A stretch of 64,000 nt of DNA from the NCBI GenBank assembly GCA_902780525.1, contig CACZFL010000001.1:62001-126000 (forward strand), given 5' to 3'. Positions 18,696 to 26,901 of this stretch are shown here, piece after piece (positions within the stretch are counted from its first letter, which is position 1; each line of letters opens with the position of its first letter). Position numbers and translations under genes: made by a program. Source of the DNA: an uncultured bacterium (GTDB taxonomy: Bacteria; Cyanobacteriota; Vampirovibrionia; Gastranaerophilales; Gastranaerophilaceae). Under the pieces are notes generated by a model. It ran no database searches, was not told where the DNA came from, and saw nothing but the letters and a program-made list of their open reading frames with translations.

Positions 18696-20159
18696 ATGAG
18701 CGTTAAAATTTTACTGGTAGAAGATAGCGAATCGCAGCTGGAATTTTTAAGAGAAGGGCTGACAAAGAATGGATTTCTTGTTGAAACGGCAAGAAATGGA
18801 GCTGAGGGCTACAAAAAACTTTTTGAATATGCTCCCGACCTTGTTCTTTCTGATATTATGATGCCTGCAATTGACGGATATCAGTTATGCCGACTCATAA
18901 AAAACAAGGAAGAAACAAAAAAAATACCTGTAATATTGTTAACAATTTTAGATAAGAAAATTGACGGTTTTTGGGGTAAAAAAGCAGGGGCACAGTTATT
19001 TTTGTCTAAATCCATTGATATTGATGAACTGGTCAAAAATATCAATGCTACTATAAGAAGATATCCCGTAACCGAAGAATACAAAGCAGAAATTTCAAAA
19101 CAGGCAGATTCAGATAACTCTGCCCACTCACAGTTGAATATAATACTTAATGATTTGCTTCTTAAATCTGTTTTTGCAAATGAATTCCGTAATTTGAGTG
19201 ACTTTATGAACTACGAAAGGGTCCTGGTAGAAAAACTTTTTTCTCTCCTGAGTTCTTTTGTTGAATACAGCGTTGCCGGAATATTTTTTGCTTCACCGGA
19301 TGATTTTTCGGAAAATATTTTATATCTGGATACATTGGGCAGAAACTTATCAAAAAATTTACTTTCAGACATTCAGTACGATTTCTTCAGAAAATTAGAA
19401 GAAATCAAAGCTATTAGAGATAACAAGTTTGAAGTTGTAAGAATCCTTCTCGGAAAGGAAATGGAATACAACTTTAACGACATGAAATCAAAAATTATCA
19501 TTCCGCTTGTTTTTGACAAAAAGCTTATTGGCGGAATATGTTTTTATACCCGTTCAGAAACAGACTACGCGTCTTTCAGGTACTTTGACATAATGATTAG
19601 CGAGCTGCTTGCAATCTTTAAAATGAAATACCAATATACAGAAAAAGAGTTTATGTCAGTCCTTGACGGCTTAACGGGTCTATACAACAGACGTCAGTTT
19701 GAACTAGGTATAGAGCAGGAATTCAACCGTACAAAACGCCACCCGGCCGATTTCAGCCTTGCAATCCTGGATATCGACTTCTTTAAAAAAGTTAACGATA
19801 CATACGGCCACCAATACGGAGATTACGTACTGAAAACCGTTGCAGACCTTATGAAATCCTCTTTCAGAAAAACAGATTTGCTATATAGGTACGGCGGTGA
19901 AGAACTTGTTATGATAATGCCTGAAACAAACGTAGAAGGTGCAATAATCCCAGTTCAGCGTTTACGTCGCTCTGTTGAAGAATACAATTTTGAATACAAC
20001 GGTGTAAAAGCCAAAGTTACGGTAAGTATCGGTTTAACCATGAATTACGGTGAATTTAAAAGTGCTACAGAACTTTTAAAATCTGCAGATGAATCACTGT
20101 ACCGTGCAAAAGAAGAAGGAAGAAACAGAGTTATTATATACGAAGGGAAAAATGAATGA
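18696..20159 (+). CDS. Response-regulator diguanylate cyclase (REC-GGDEF)
   Basis: Makes cyclic-di-GMP from two GTP. Residues 1-125 form a receiver domain (ED at 9-10, phospho-acceptor D53 in LSDIMMPAID, K105). Residues about 150-315 form a GAF-like middle region with weak similarity only. The GGDEF domain runs from about 320, with LDGLTGLYNRR and the active-site GGEEL at 400-404. The inhibitory I-site RxxD is intact at 391-394, exactly five residues before GGEEL, so product feedback is expected. Gene order with MCP, CheA-REC and CheW suggests CheA phosphorylates this regulator, as WspE does WspR. The stop overlaps the next start (ATGA). Confidence 0.94.
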   Translation: MSVKILLVEDSESQLEFLREGLTKNGFLVETARNGAEGYKKLFEYAPDLVLSDIMMPAIDGYQLCRLIKNKEETKKIPVILLTILDKKIDGFWGKKAGAQLFLSKSIDIDELVKNINATIRRYPVTEEYKAEISKQADSDNSAHSQLNIILNDLLLKSVFANEFRNLSDFMNYERVLVEKLFSLLSSFVEYSVAGIFFASPDDFSENILYLDTLGRNLSKNLLSDIQYDFFRKLEEIKAIRDNKFEVVRILLGKEMEYNFNDMKSKIIIPLVFDKKLIGGICFYTRSETDYASFRYFDIMISELLAIFKMKYQYTEKEFMSVLDGLTGLYNRRQFELGIEQEFNRTKRHPADFSLAILDIDFFKKVNDTYGHQYGDYVLKTVADLMKSSFRKTDLLYRYGGEELVMIMPETNVEGAIIPVQRLRRSVEEYNFEYNGVKAKVTVSIGLTMNYGEFKSATELLKSADESLYRAKEEGRNRVIIYEGKNE

Positions 20160-21166
20160 TTGCCAGCGAAAACTACATAGAACAAAACAAAAATAATCAT
20201 TTGTATTTTCTGCTCGGAAACAGCAAGTACGCCGTAAATACTGCTAACGTACTTGAAATAATGAAACTTCCCGCTCTGGATTATCCGCAAAAATTACCGA
20301 ATAATATCATCGGACTTCTTAAGTACAATAACTTTGTAATTAATATAATAGATATCAGGTTTTATCTTGATATAGAAGTTACCAAATACGATATTAATAA
20401 CGAGCTGCTGATTGTAAAAACAGATGAAACAATTTTTGGCATCATAACAGATAAAGTCATAGGAATTATTCCTCTGGAATCCTCTAATATTGACACAATC
20501 CCGTTTGTTGATAACAAAACAATTATTGATTCAATTTATAAACAAAATCAGGAAACTGCTTTTATTATTAACATTTACTCTATTGAAAACCGACTGAAAC
20601 AGACTATTAAATCTCTTGATATTGATATTCCGTCGCTGTTCCCGTCAGACAAAGCTTCTCAGGATATAATGAGACAGAGAACACAAGCAATTGCCGCAAA
20701 ATCAAAATTTTCCATTATAAGCGGTGAATTACACGCAAAAAGAAAGCTTATTTCTTTTAATCTTAATGACGATATGTATTGTATTCCGCTCGATTATGTA
20801 AAAGAAGTTATAAAAGATACAAACGTAACAAATATTCCGGGAACACCTGATTTTATCGAAGGAATTATAAATCTGCGCGGTGACTACACAACCGTCTTAA
20901 ACCTGAAAAAATTTATGAACATCAAACAAACAGAAAAGCAGTATGAAACAGACAAAAAACCTGCTATTATCGTGAGATACAATGATATTAATATCGCATT
21001 TTTAATAGACAAAATTAATGAACTGTTTGACTTTCCGGAGGATAAAATTAAGGATACGGGAGACGGATATTATTCCAGCGAGTTTATACTGAATGACATC
21101 CCTTACACAATTATTAATGTTGAAAAAATATTTACTGACAAAAAAATTGTTATAACTGACATGTAA
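20156..21166 (+). CDS. Double CheW-domain adaptor protein
   Basis: A 336-residue protein with two CheW-like domains. The first is at about residues 14-150 (YFLLGNSKYAVNTANVLEIMKLP then NNIIGLLKYNNFVINIIDI). The second is at about 195-330 (LISFNLNDDMYCIPLDYVKEVI then FIEGIINLRGDYTTVLNL). CheW domains couple receptors to CheA in the array. No receiver is attached, so it is not CheV. It is translationally coupled to the REC-GGDEF gene by a 4-base ATGA overlap, placing both in one operon, and it is the only CheW-type adaptor gene visible. Confidence 0.88.
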   Translation: MIASENYIEQNKNNHLYFLLGNSKYAVNTANVLEIMKLPALDYPQKLPNNIIGLLKYNNFVINIIDIRFYLDIEVTKYDINNELLIVKTDETIFGIITDKVIGIIPLESSNIDTIPFVDNKTIIDSIYKQNQETAFIINIYSIENRLKQTIKSLDIDIPSLFPSDKASQDIMRQRTQAIAAKSKFSIISGELHAKRKLISFNLNDDMYCIPLDYVKEVIKDTNVTNIPGTPDFIEGIINLRGDYTTVLNLKKFMNIKQTEKQYETDKKPAIIVRYNDINIAFLIDKINELFDFPEDKIKDTGDGYYSSEFILNDIPYTIINVEKIFTDKKIVITDM

Positions 21167-21221
21167 TATCAAAAATAACATCAACTCCGATAAATAATGT
21201 ATAGTTAGAAACTGCAAATTA

Positions 21222-21230
21222 TGATACAAT
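21222..21230 (+). promoter_or_regulatory. Extended -10 for leaderless 21237 gene
   Basis: TGA-TACAAT is followed by ACAAAT and then ATG (21237). The in-frame upstream codon at 21222 is TGA, so no earlier start is available, and there is no ribosome-binding site. Confidence 0.55.
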
Positions 21231-21236
21231 ACAAAT

Positions 21237-23654
21237 ATGGAGCGTTATAAGAAGAGAACAATTGCATTGTGCCTTGCATCATTACTGACAGTCGTCGGTT
21301 CTTTTGGTGCGGGAAATTATAACAATACTCTTATGGAATTGAAAGTAAACGTTGGCTCCGGAGGATTTGTCAGTCTGACTGCATTTACCCAAAAACCTTA
21401 TGATACCCAGATAAAAACAAATAAGATTGATGAAAATACTTATGTTTTAACGTTAAAAGACACCAATAACTCTGCCCCCGCTCCTGAAATAAGAAATTAC
21501 GATAACATTGAAAGTATTCAAATCTCAACGTATCCATACACAACCGAATCAGACGGCTGCACAAGAATCGTTGTAAAAACAAAAGGTGAGCCTGTTTTAA
21601 GTGCGTCTCCGGCTCTGTTTATAACAGATAACACTCAGTTCTCTTCGCAAGAACAATATGAAAACGATACCGATGATGAAATAGAAGAAGAGGAGGAGGA
21701 AGAAAATCTTGATACGGCAACAGAAAATGAAATACTTGAAAATAATCAAGAAATAAATCCGGCTCCCGCTGAAAATACTCCACAAGCATTCACTCCTCCC
21801 GATTACTCATCAAAAACGCCGATTGGCCCTTCGGAATATATGACGGTTCTCATATGCGGCTCTATTTTGTTACTGCTGATAGGATTTATTTTTATGTTCA
21901 GCAAAGACAAAATGGCATCCGTTGTCGGCAAACAGGATGATTTCGATGTTGATAACAAAGATAATAAACAAAGCAAAACAAAAAAACTTAAATCTACAAT
22001 AAACAAGCTCGATAAGACGTTTCCGGGTAAAAAAACTTTCGCAGATTTATCATACTCACCAAACAATGAAGAAGAAAACAATTTACAGGAAAATACAAAT
22101 GAAGCACAAGAACAAGAAGAAGTGCAGACAGTTGTAGATTTGGATATCCTTTTTCAGGAATCACAAAAACCAATAACAGAAACTTCTGAGAAAGAAGAAG
22201 ACAATGATGATTTAGCTGACCTTTTAAACTCTTTCATGACTGAAATTCCTACAGAAGAGAATAAAAACGAAGATACGGCAGAAGAAGAACAAGAAACTTT
22301 TGATGAAGAATTATATAACAGAGTGATTAATAGCATAAATCTGAAATTTTCAAATGAGGACATAAACAAAATAAATACTCTTATGCAGCTTGAACTTAGC
22401 TCAGAAACCATTGAAAATATAAAAAATTATGTCACTACACCTGTTAAAAAAGAACGATCAAGAGAACAAGTACTGGCAGATTTAATATCTACATACTCAA
22501 TAAAACAAAATATAACATTTTCACATGAAGATGTAGTAGCAATACAAAAGCTTATGAGCGTAGAGCTCGGCCCCGATTTTACTAAAGATTTTTCAACTAA
22601 CCCGGCAAGGACAAAAATCGTAGAAAAAGAAATAAAAGAACGCACAGGGAAAAACCCTCACAGGACTTCAAAAGTAATTACGCTTAGCGTCAAAGATATG
22701 CTTCCTGATTTATCAAAAGAACTTGAAAAGCAAAAAGGAAAAAGCATAAAATACGAAGCAAAGGCGAATACGGTTTATTTCAGCGAAGGTTATGAATATA
22801 AAAAATTACATGTACCCAATAGTTTGTCGGTAATTTCAGCAGATAAAAACGAAAACGAATATAAACCGTCATACGAAGCTCCGATAGTTGAAACAGGTTA
22901 TGAAGTGCCTACTCTTACAATACAGGGTGACTTACCTGACTTAGCCGATGCAAAAGCTAATCCGGAAAAATATGTACATAAAAAGGAAAAACAAACCGTC
23001 GATGAAAATGCACTGCTAAAAAGCATCGCAAATGTAACATTTAAGCCTTTTTATGAAGATACAGACAGTAAGACAAATCCCTTTGATGATTTTGAATCCG
23101 ATGACTATAATGAAAACGAAATAAAGGAAGAACCGGCTGTTGTTGAGATAAATACAAGAATAAATAATCCTGTCAAAGAAAATCAAATTATAAAAGAAAT
23201 AAGAAATGATAAAAATGCCCAAAAATTATTAGAGCTGATAGAAGCACAAAAAACAGAAAGAGAACATAAAAAACAAGTTGCAGAGGACTCTGCATTATTC
23301 AAAAAAGAACTTGAAGCGGCGGTAGAAAAAAATAAAAAACAAGCAGAAAAAGAAAATAAAACACCAAAATTATACAATTATAACGGTGCTGACGTTGAAC
23401 TTATCAAAGCTGTAAAATGTACTGAAAACAGTGAATGTAAAATTATACATTCCAATAACAAATATATTATCTTAGGTAATATTAATAATAAAGATGTCAT
23501 CCTTAAAGAATACACTGATTTAAAAAACAGTAATATGTATGTAAGGCTTAATGATAAGTTTGACAAAACAAAATATCTTGTCAAAGTCGGCTTAAACAAA
23601 TTTTTAATACAGATTACGAATGACAACATGGAGTTTGTAATGGATTTATGCTAA
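21237..23654 (+). CDS. Large envelope protein with FimV/HubP-like layout, function unknown
   Basis: 805 residues with no recognised family. An N-terminal hydrophobic segment (IALCLASLLTVVGSFGAG) is followed by an extracytoplasmic beta-rich domain to about residue 125, which loosely resembles an AMIN-type domain. An acidic Glu/Asp-rich linker comes next, then one transmembrane helix at about 202-222. About 580 highly charged, repetitive cytoplasmic residues follow, ending in a compact C-terminal domain. Periplasmic domain, single helix and long acidic cytoplasmic tail is the plan of FimV/HubP polar organisers and TspA proteins, but I see no LysM. The position behind the chemosensory operon fits a polar or pilus role. 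The lipoprotein gene overlaps its end by 7 bases. Confidence 0.7.
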   Translation: MERYKKRTIALCLASLLTVVGSFGAGNYNNTLMELKVNVGSGGFVSLTAFTQKPYDTQIKTNKIDENTYVLTLKDTNNSAPAPEIRNYDNIESIQISTYPYTTESDGCTRIVVKTKGEPVLSASPALFITDNTQFSSQEQYENDTDDEIEEEEEEENLDTATENEILENNQEINPAPAENTPQAFTPPDYSSKTPIGPSEYMTVLICGSILLLLIGFIFMFSKDKMASVVGKQDDFDVDNKDNKQSKTKKLKSTINKLDKTFPGKKTFADLSYSPNNEEENNLQENTNEAQEQEEVQTVVDLDILFQESQKPITETSEKEEDNDDLADLLNSFMTEIPTEENKNEDTAEEEQETFDEELYNRVINSINLKFSNEDINKINTLMQLELSSETIENIKNYVTTPVKKERSREQVLADLISTYSIKQNITFSHEDVVAIQKLMSVELGPDFTKDFSTNPARTKIVEKEIKERTGKNPHRTSKVITLSVKDMLPDLSKELEKQKGKSIKYEAKANTVYFSEGYEYKKLHVPNSLSVISADKNENEYKPSYEAPIVETGYEVPTLTIQGDLPDLADAKANPEKYVHKKEKQTVDENALLKSIANVTFKPFYEDTDSKTNPFDDFESDDYNENEIKEEPAVVEINTRINNPVKENQIIKEIRNDKNAQKLLELIEAQKTEREHKKQVAEDSALFKKELEAAVEKNKKQAEKENKTPKLYNYNGADVELIKAVKCTENSECKIIHSNNKYIILGNINNKDVILKEYTDLKNSNMYVRLNDKFDKTKYLVKVGLNKFLIQITNDNMEFVMDLC

Positions 23655-24661
23655 AACGCTTCTTTCTTCTGCTTCTTATCCCTTTTATAATTTGCGCCTG
23701 CACGAGGAATAACACTGAAGAAATCAGCTTTTCTTCTTGGGGTTCTATAACTGAAACAAGCATTATAAATAAATTAATAGACAATTACGAGAAAGAAAAC
23801 CCAAATGTAAAAATAAATTTTATACACATCCCGCAGAATTATTTTCAGAAAATACACCTTTTATTTGCCTCCTCAACAGCCCCGGATGTAATCTTTATAA
23901 ACAATCTTTACCTGCCTGTCTATGCTTCTCAACTTGAAGATTTAAGCCGGATAGAAAATCTCGCGGATTTTTATCCACAGTCACTTAATGCACTGAAATA
24001 CAACGGCAGGCTGTATGCAATCCCAAGAGATATTTCAAACTTCGTATTTTATTACAATAAAAATATAACAGGAAATATAAACCCTGACTGGACATTTGAA
24101 GACTTTGAGAGATTAATAAAATTAACTTCTGACAAAAAACACTACGGAATAAGCTACGAACGTGATATATATTGGGCATCACCCTACACTCTAACTCTTG
24201 GTTTTGATAAAGGAATTGATTTTTATAAAAAGCTTGAAGGGAAATATGCCCCGACTCCGGCACAAGTGGGAAGTTCAACTCAGGCGCAAATGTTCCTTGA
24301 CGGTAAACTGGGACTATATTTATCCGGAAGGTGGATGTTTCCTAAAATAAGCGCAACAGCAAAATTTCCATATGGTATAGTAACATTCCCAGGAACGATA
24401 ACATCAGACGCATCCGGCTGGGCAATTTCCAAAAACTCAAAACACAAAAAAGAGGCTGAAAAATTTGTCAGATACCTATCTTCAAAAGAAAGCATTGACT
24501 ATTTCACAGACTCTGGTTTAATTGTTCCCGCAAGAATCGATTCCTCAAAAAAGATTAAAGAACAAGCTTTTCTTGATGCTATACAAAAATCCATTCCTAA
24601 CAATACAGATAAAAACTTCAACAAAACGAGAGACGAACTTAATAAAAAGTTGTTTAAATAA
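23648..24661 (+). CDS. ABC-type sugar-binding lipoprotein (family 1 solute-binding protein)
   Basis: Extracytoplasmic solute-binding protein of the MalE/UgpB cluster, 337 residues. The signal peptide ends in a lipobox-like IICAC (Cys18), so it is probably lipid-anchored. Typical features are FSSWGS, YEKENPNVKINFIHIP, APDVIFINNLYL, the ligand-site region ALKYNGRLYAIPRD, and GWAISKNSKHKKEAEKFVRYL near the end. The start overlaps the upstream gene by 7 bases, so they are coupled. No permease or ATPase adjoins it; the only candidate partner in the window is the MalG-like permease at 32407. The substrate is probably a sugar or oligosaccharide but is not determined. Confidence 0.85.
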   Translation: MLKRFFLLLLIPFIICACTRNNTEEISFSSWGSITETSIINKLIDNYEKENPNVKINFIHIPQNYFQKIHLLFASSTAPDVIFINNLYLPVYASQLEDLSRIENLADFYPQSLNALKYNGRLYAIPRDISNFVFYYNKNITGNINPDWTFEDFERLIKLTSDKKHYGISYERDIYWASPYTLTLGFDKGIDFYKKLEGKYAPTPAQVGSSTQAQMFLDGKLGLYLSGRWMFPKISATAKFPYGIVTFPGTITSDASGWAISKNSKHKKEAEKFVRYLSSKESIDYFTDSGLIVPARIDSSKKIKEQAFLDAIQKSIPNNTDKNFNKTRDELNKKLFK

Positions 24662-24723
24662 AGAACAATCCCCCTTACTACGTTCTTCAGCTTAAAGTTA
24701 TAAATGTTTGATAATAAAAGAAT

Positions 24724-24945
24724 AATGCCCCTTTCGGAAGAGAAACAAAAGGAGCAAGGCTAATTATTATGAAGAAAAGATTTTGGTTTTTTAGAAGTAA
24801 GCCGAACACACACAATGCCTAATCATACTTTTTGGGTCGACAATCCGACAATATCACTCGCTGCCTTCGACTTACATTATTATTTTAACATTTTGCCCTA
24901 TCGTTCTTAAGCTACTGCGGAAGTAATACTAAAGGATTATTTCTT
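24724..24945 (-). ncRNA. Candidate structured RNA, about 200 nt, unidentified
   Basis: This is the main content of the 553-base gap between the binding-protein gene and 25215. On the minus strand the stretch ends in a terminator-like hairpin (TGCTCCTTT / AAAGGGGCA, 24726-24734 with 24748-24756, one wobble) followed by the U-rich TTATTCTTTTATT. Inside, GTAAGTCGAA pairs with TTCGGCTTAC (24797-24806 with 24866-24875, 9 of 10). The ends can pair through GAAGAAA and TTTCTTC. A promoter-like direct-repeat box lies just upstream at 24961-24976. A long hairpin of this size could be a 6S-like RNA, but I cannot identify it. There is no good open frame. Confidence 0.35.
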
Positions 24946-24959
24946 CACATATATAAAAT

Positions 24960-24977
24960 TGTTACAAAAATTTACAT
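24960..24977. promoter_or_regulatory. TTTACA direct-repeat box, copy C
   Basis: GTTACA and TTTACA at 24961-24966 and 24971-24976, a 10-bp period. The core matches the boxes at 57636-57651 and 62122-62137. By orientation it would serve a minus-strand transcript running toward 24700. A related pair with an 11-bp period is at 25103-25119. Confidence 0.4.
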
Positions 24978-25170
24978 AAATTCTGTATTCCATTTTTTAG
25001 ATTTCAGATGTATTTCTTACGATTATTACGTTTTTTATTACAAATCATGTAAAAAACCAAGACATACATTCCTTTTGCGGAAAAAACAATCATAAATTCG
25101 TCTTTACATTCTCTTTACAATTGAGAAAAAGAAGGCAATTTTTGTTTTGACGTGCTTTTAAATATATATG

Positions 25171-25191
25171 TAAGTTGTTATAATCAACTTA
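25171..25191 (+). promoter_or_regulatory. Extended -10 promoter inside an inverted repeat, upstream of 25215
   Basis: TGT-TATAAT (25176-25184) sits in the centre of a perfect 7-bp inverted repeat, TAAGTTG / CAACTTA (25171-25177 and 25185-25191). A repressor bound here would block the promoter. There is no clear -35 at 17 bases. Confidence 0.5.
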
Positions 25192-25214
25192 GGTAGAATA
25201 TGTGTAAATAGCGT

Positions 25215-26885
25215 ATGATTAACAAAATCAGTGTAGAAAACAGTACCGCTGGTATAAATAGCAGCATAACCCGTCAACAAAAAGAAGGGACAAAAAACCC
25301 AAACTTTAAAGGTCTTGGTGCAATTGCGCTTGCCGGTATTCAGAAATGTGAACAGGTGCCAATGATAAACGTAGCAGTCATTGACATGCTTTCTGCTATT
25401 TTACCGAGAACAATTGTTGAATCTATGACAAACTGGTTTGCAGGTTTTGAAGCGTTCAGACGTGAATCTTCAGGCTTAATCGTAAACTGTTTGATTCCAA
25501 GTTTTATAACACTGGGTATCGCAAAATGCTTAAACCCTGCTTTCTTGCCTAAAGGTGTTAATATGTCAAGAAGCTGGGCCAGTATTGACATGATACAGAA
25601 AGCTTCCGAATACTATGAAGGAGCTTCTTCAAAAGATAAGGTCAAAGAATCTCTAAAGAAACTTATCGAAAATATCGAAGGAGTTGATGGTGACAAGCAT
25701 GTTAAATTTTCAGAGGTTCTGAAAGATGATATTGATGGATACGCAAAACAACTCGCAGATATTTCAAGAAAAGATATCAAAAACTCAGATATGAGAAAAG
25801 AAGTCGGAAAGATTACCGATGAAATAATTAAAAGAACAAAAGTTTCGGAAAATATTACGGTTGAAAAAATTAACGCACAGTCAGTAAATTCCATGCTGGA
25901 AGATTCTGTTAAATATTTCCGCGAGTTCCAGAGAACTGACGGAAAAATGAGCATTGAAGAATTTGCCAAAATTAACAAAAAATTTGTCAGAACAAAAAGC
26001 CTTTTAGGTTTAGCAGTTGTTCTTCCGCTTGCTGCTTCAATGCAATATATTAACCGCTGGATTACCGGAAAAGTTTCCGGAACAAAAGGTGCTCCTATTT
26101 ATGATGATTTTGCTAAAGGTCAGGAAAATATTGAAGAAAATCCAAAAGCAAAAGAAGGTTTATTAAAACAGAAATTAATCTCAATATCTTCAATGCTTGC
26201 AGTATCATTATTGTCATTAACCAAAATGCCAAATATGAAAATGCTTGACTTCAAAGGCATGTTCCCTACAATGGACCAGGCAAGAATCATATCAACAACA
26301 ACATTTGCTTCACGTATGGCTGCTGCGGATGATAAAAACGAACTTGCAGAAGCCACCGTAAGAGATATTGCAACCTTTGCAAGTTTGTACTACCTTGGTG
26401 ATGTTGCTGCAAAAGGTGCTGCAACAATCATTCAAAACAAAACCGGAGTAAAACTTCTTAATGATATGAAACCTCTTGAAGGTAATGAAGGACTGTGGAA
26501 AAGGTTTAAACATTGGATGAAAGATGTTAACGTCAAGTCATCAAACGAAGTAGTAAGCAAAACCGAAGAAGCTCTAAAAGGAGTAAAACCAACAAAAGAA
26601 CAGGCTGAAATTATTGAAAAAGAGCTTAAAAAAGCTGTTAACTACCGTTCTTATTGCCAAGTAACAAACTTAGGTGTATCATTAGCTTTACTAGGGTTAA
26701 TAATACCTATATTCACTCGTCGAAAAACAAAACGCAAACATGAGCAGGCACTAAAACTTGCTCAGGAACAAAATAATACACAAACCGAAAACAAACAAAA
26801 TGAAGAAAAAGTAACTCCGCTAAACGTTCAGTATTCAAAGCTGACGGCGGGCTTCAGAGCTGAAAACAAACAAAAAACAGCTTAA
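25215..26885 (+). CDS. FKG-signature membrane protein of unknown function (paralogue of 26902)
   Basis: 556 residues, no family recognised. It begins MINKISVEN and has NPNFKGLGAIA near residue 35. Five or so hydrophobic stretches are visible (for example VNCLIPSFITLGIA, LLGLAVVLPLAASM, ISISSMLAVSLLSL, VSLALLGLIIPIF), separated by charged helical segments; the C-terminal tail is lysine- and glutamine-rich. It aligns by eye with the next gene over FKGMFPTMDQARII...ASRMAAADDKNEL and YYLGDVAAKGAA, so the two arose by tandem duplication. The two genes are 16 bases apart and probably co-transcribed from the promoter at 25179. No clear ribosome site precedes the ATG. Confidence 0.78.
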   Translation: MINKISVENSTAGINSSITRQQKEGTKNPNFKGLGAIALAGIQKCEQVPMINVAVIDMLSAILPRTIVESMTNWFAGFEAFRRESSGLIVNCLIPSFITLGIAKCLNPAFLPKGVNMSRSWASIDMIQKASEYYEGASSKDKVKESLKKLIENIEGVDGDKHVKFSEVLKDDIDGYAKQLADISRKDIKNSDMRKEVGKITDEIIKRTKVSENITVEKINAQSVNSMLEDSVKYFREFQRTDGKMSIEEFAKINKKFVRTKSLLGLAVVLPLAASMQYINRWITGKVSGTKGAPIYDDFAKGQENIEENPKAKEGLLKQKLISISSMLAVSLLSLTKMPNMKMLDFKGMFPTMDQARIISTTTFASRMAAADDKNELAEATVRDIATFASLYYLGDVAAKGAATIIQNKTGVKLLNDMKPLEGNEGLWKRFKHWMKDVNVKSSNEVVSKTEEALKGVKPTKEQAEIIEKELKKAVNYRSYCQVTNLGVSLALLGLIIPIFTRRKTKRKHEQALKLAQEQNNTQTENKQNEEKVTPLNVQYSKLTAGFRAENKQKTA

Positions 26886-26901
26886 TCACAGCAGGAAATA
26901 T

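Noticed and set aside
24769-24820. 17-codon plus-strand frame (MKKRFWFFRSKPNTHNA), considered as an aromatic-residue leader peptide for an attenuator
   Set aside because: No aromatic biosynthesis gene follows, the ribosome site is weak, and the same stretch is better explained as part of a minus-strand structured RNA.
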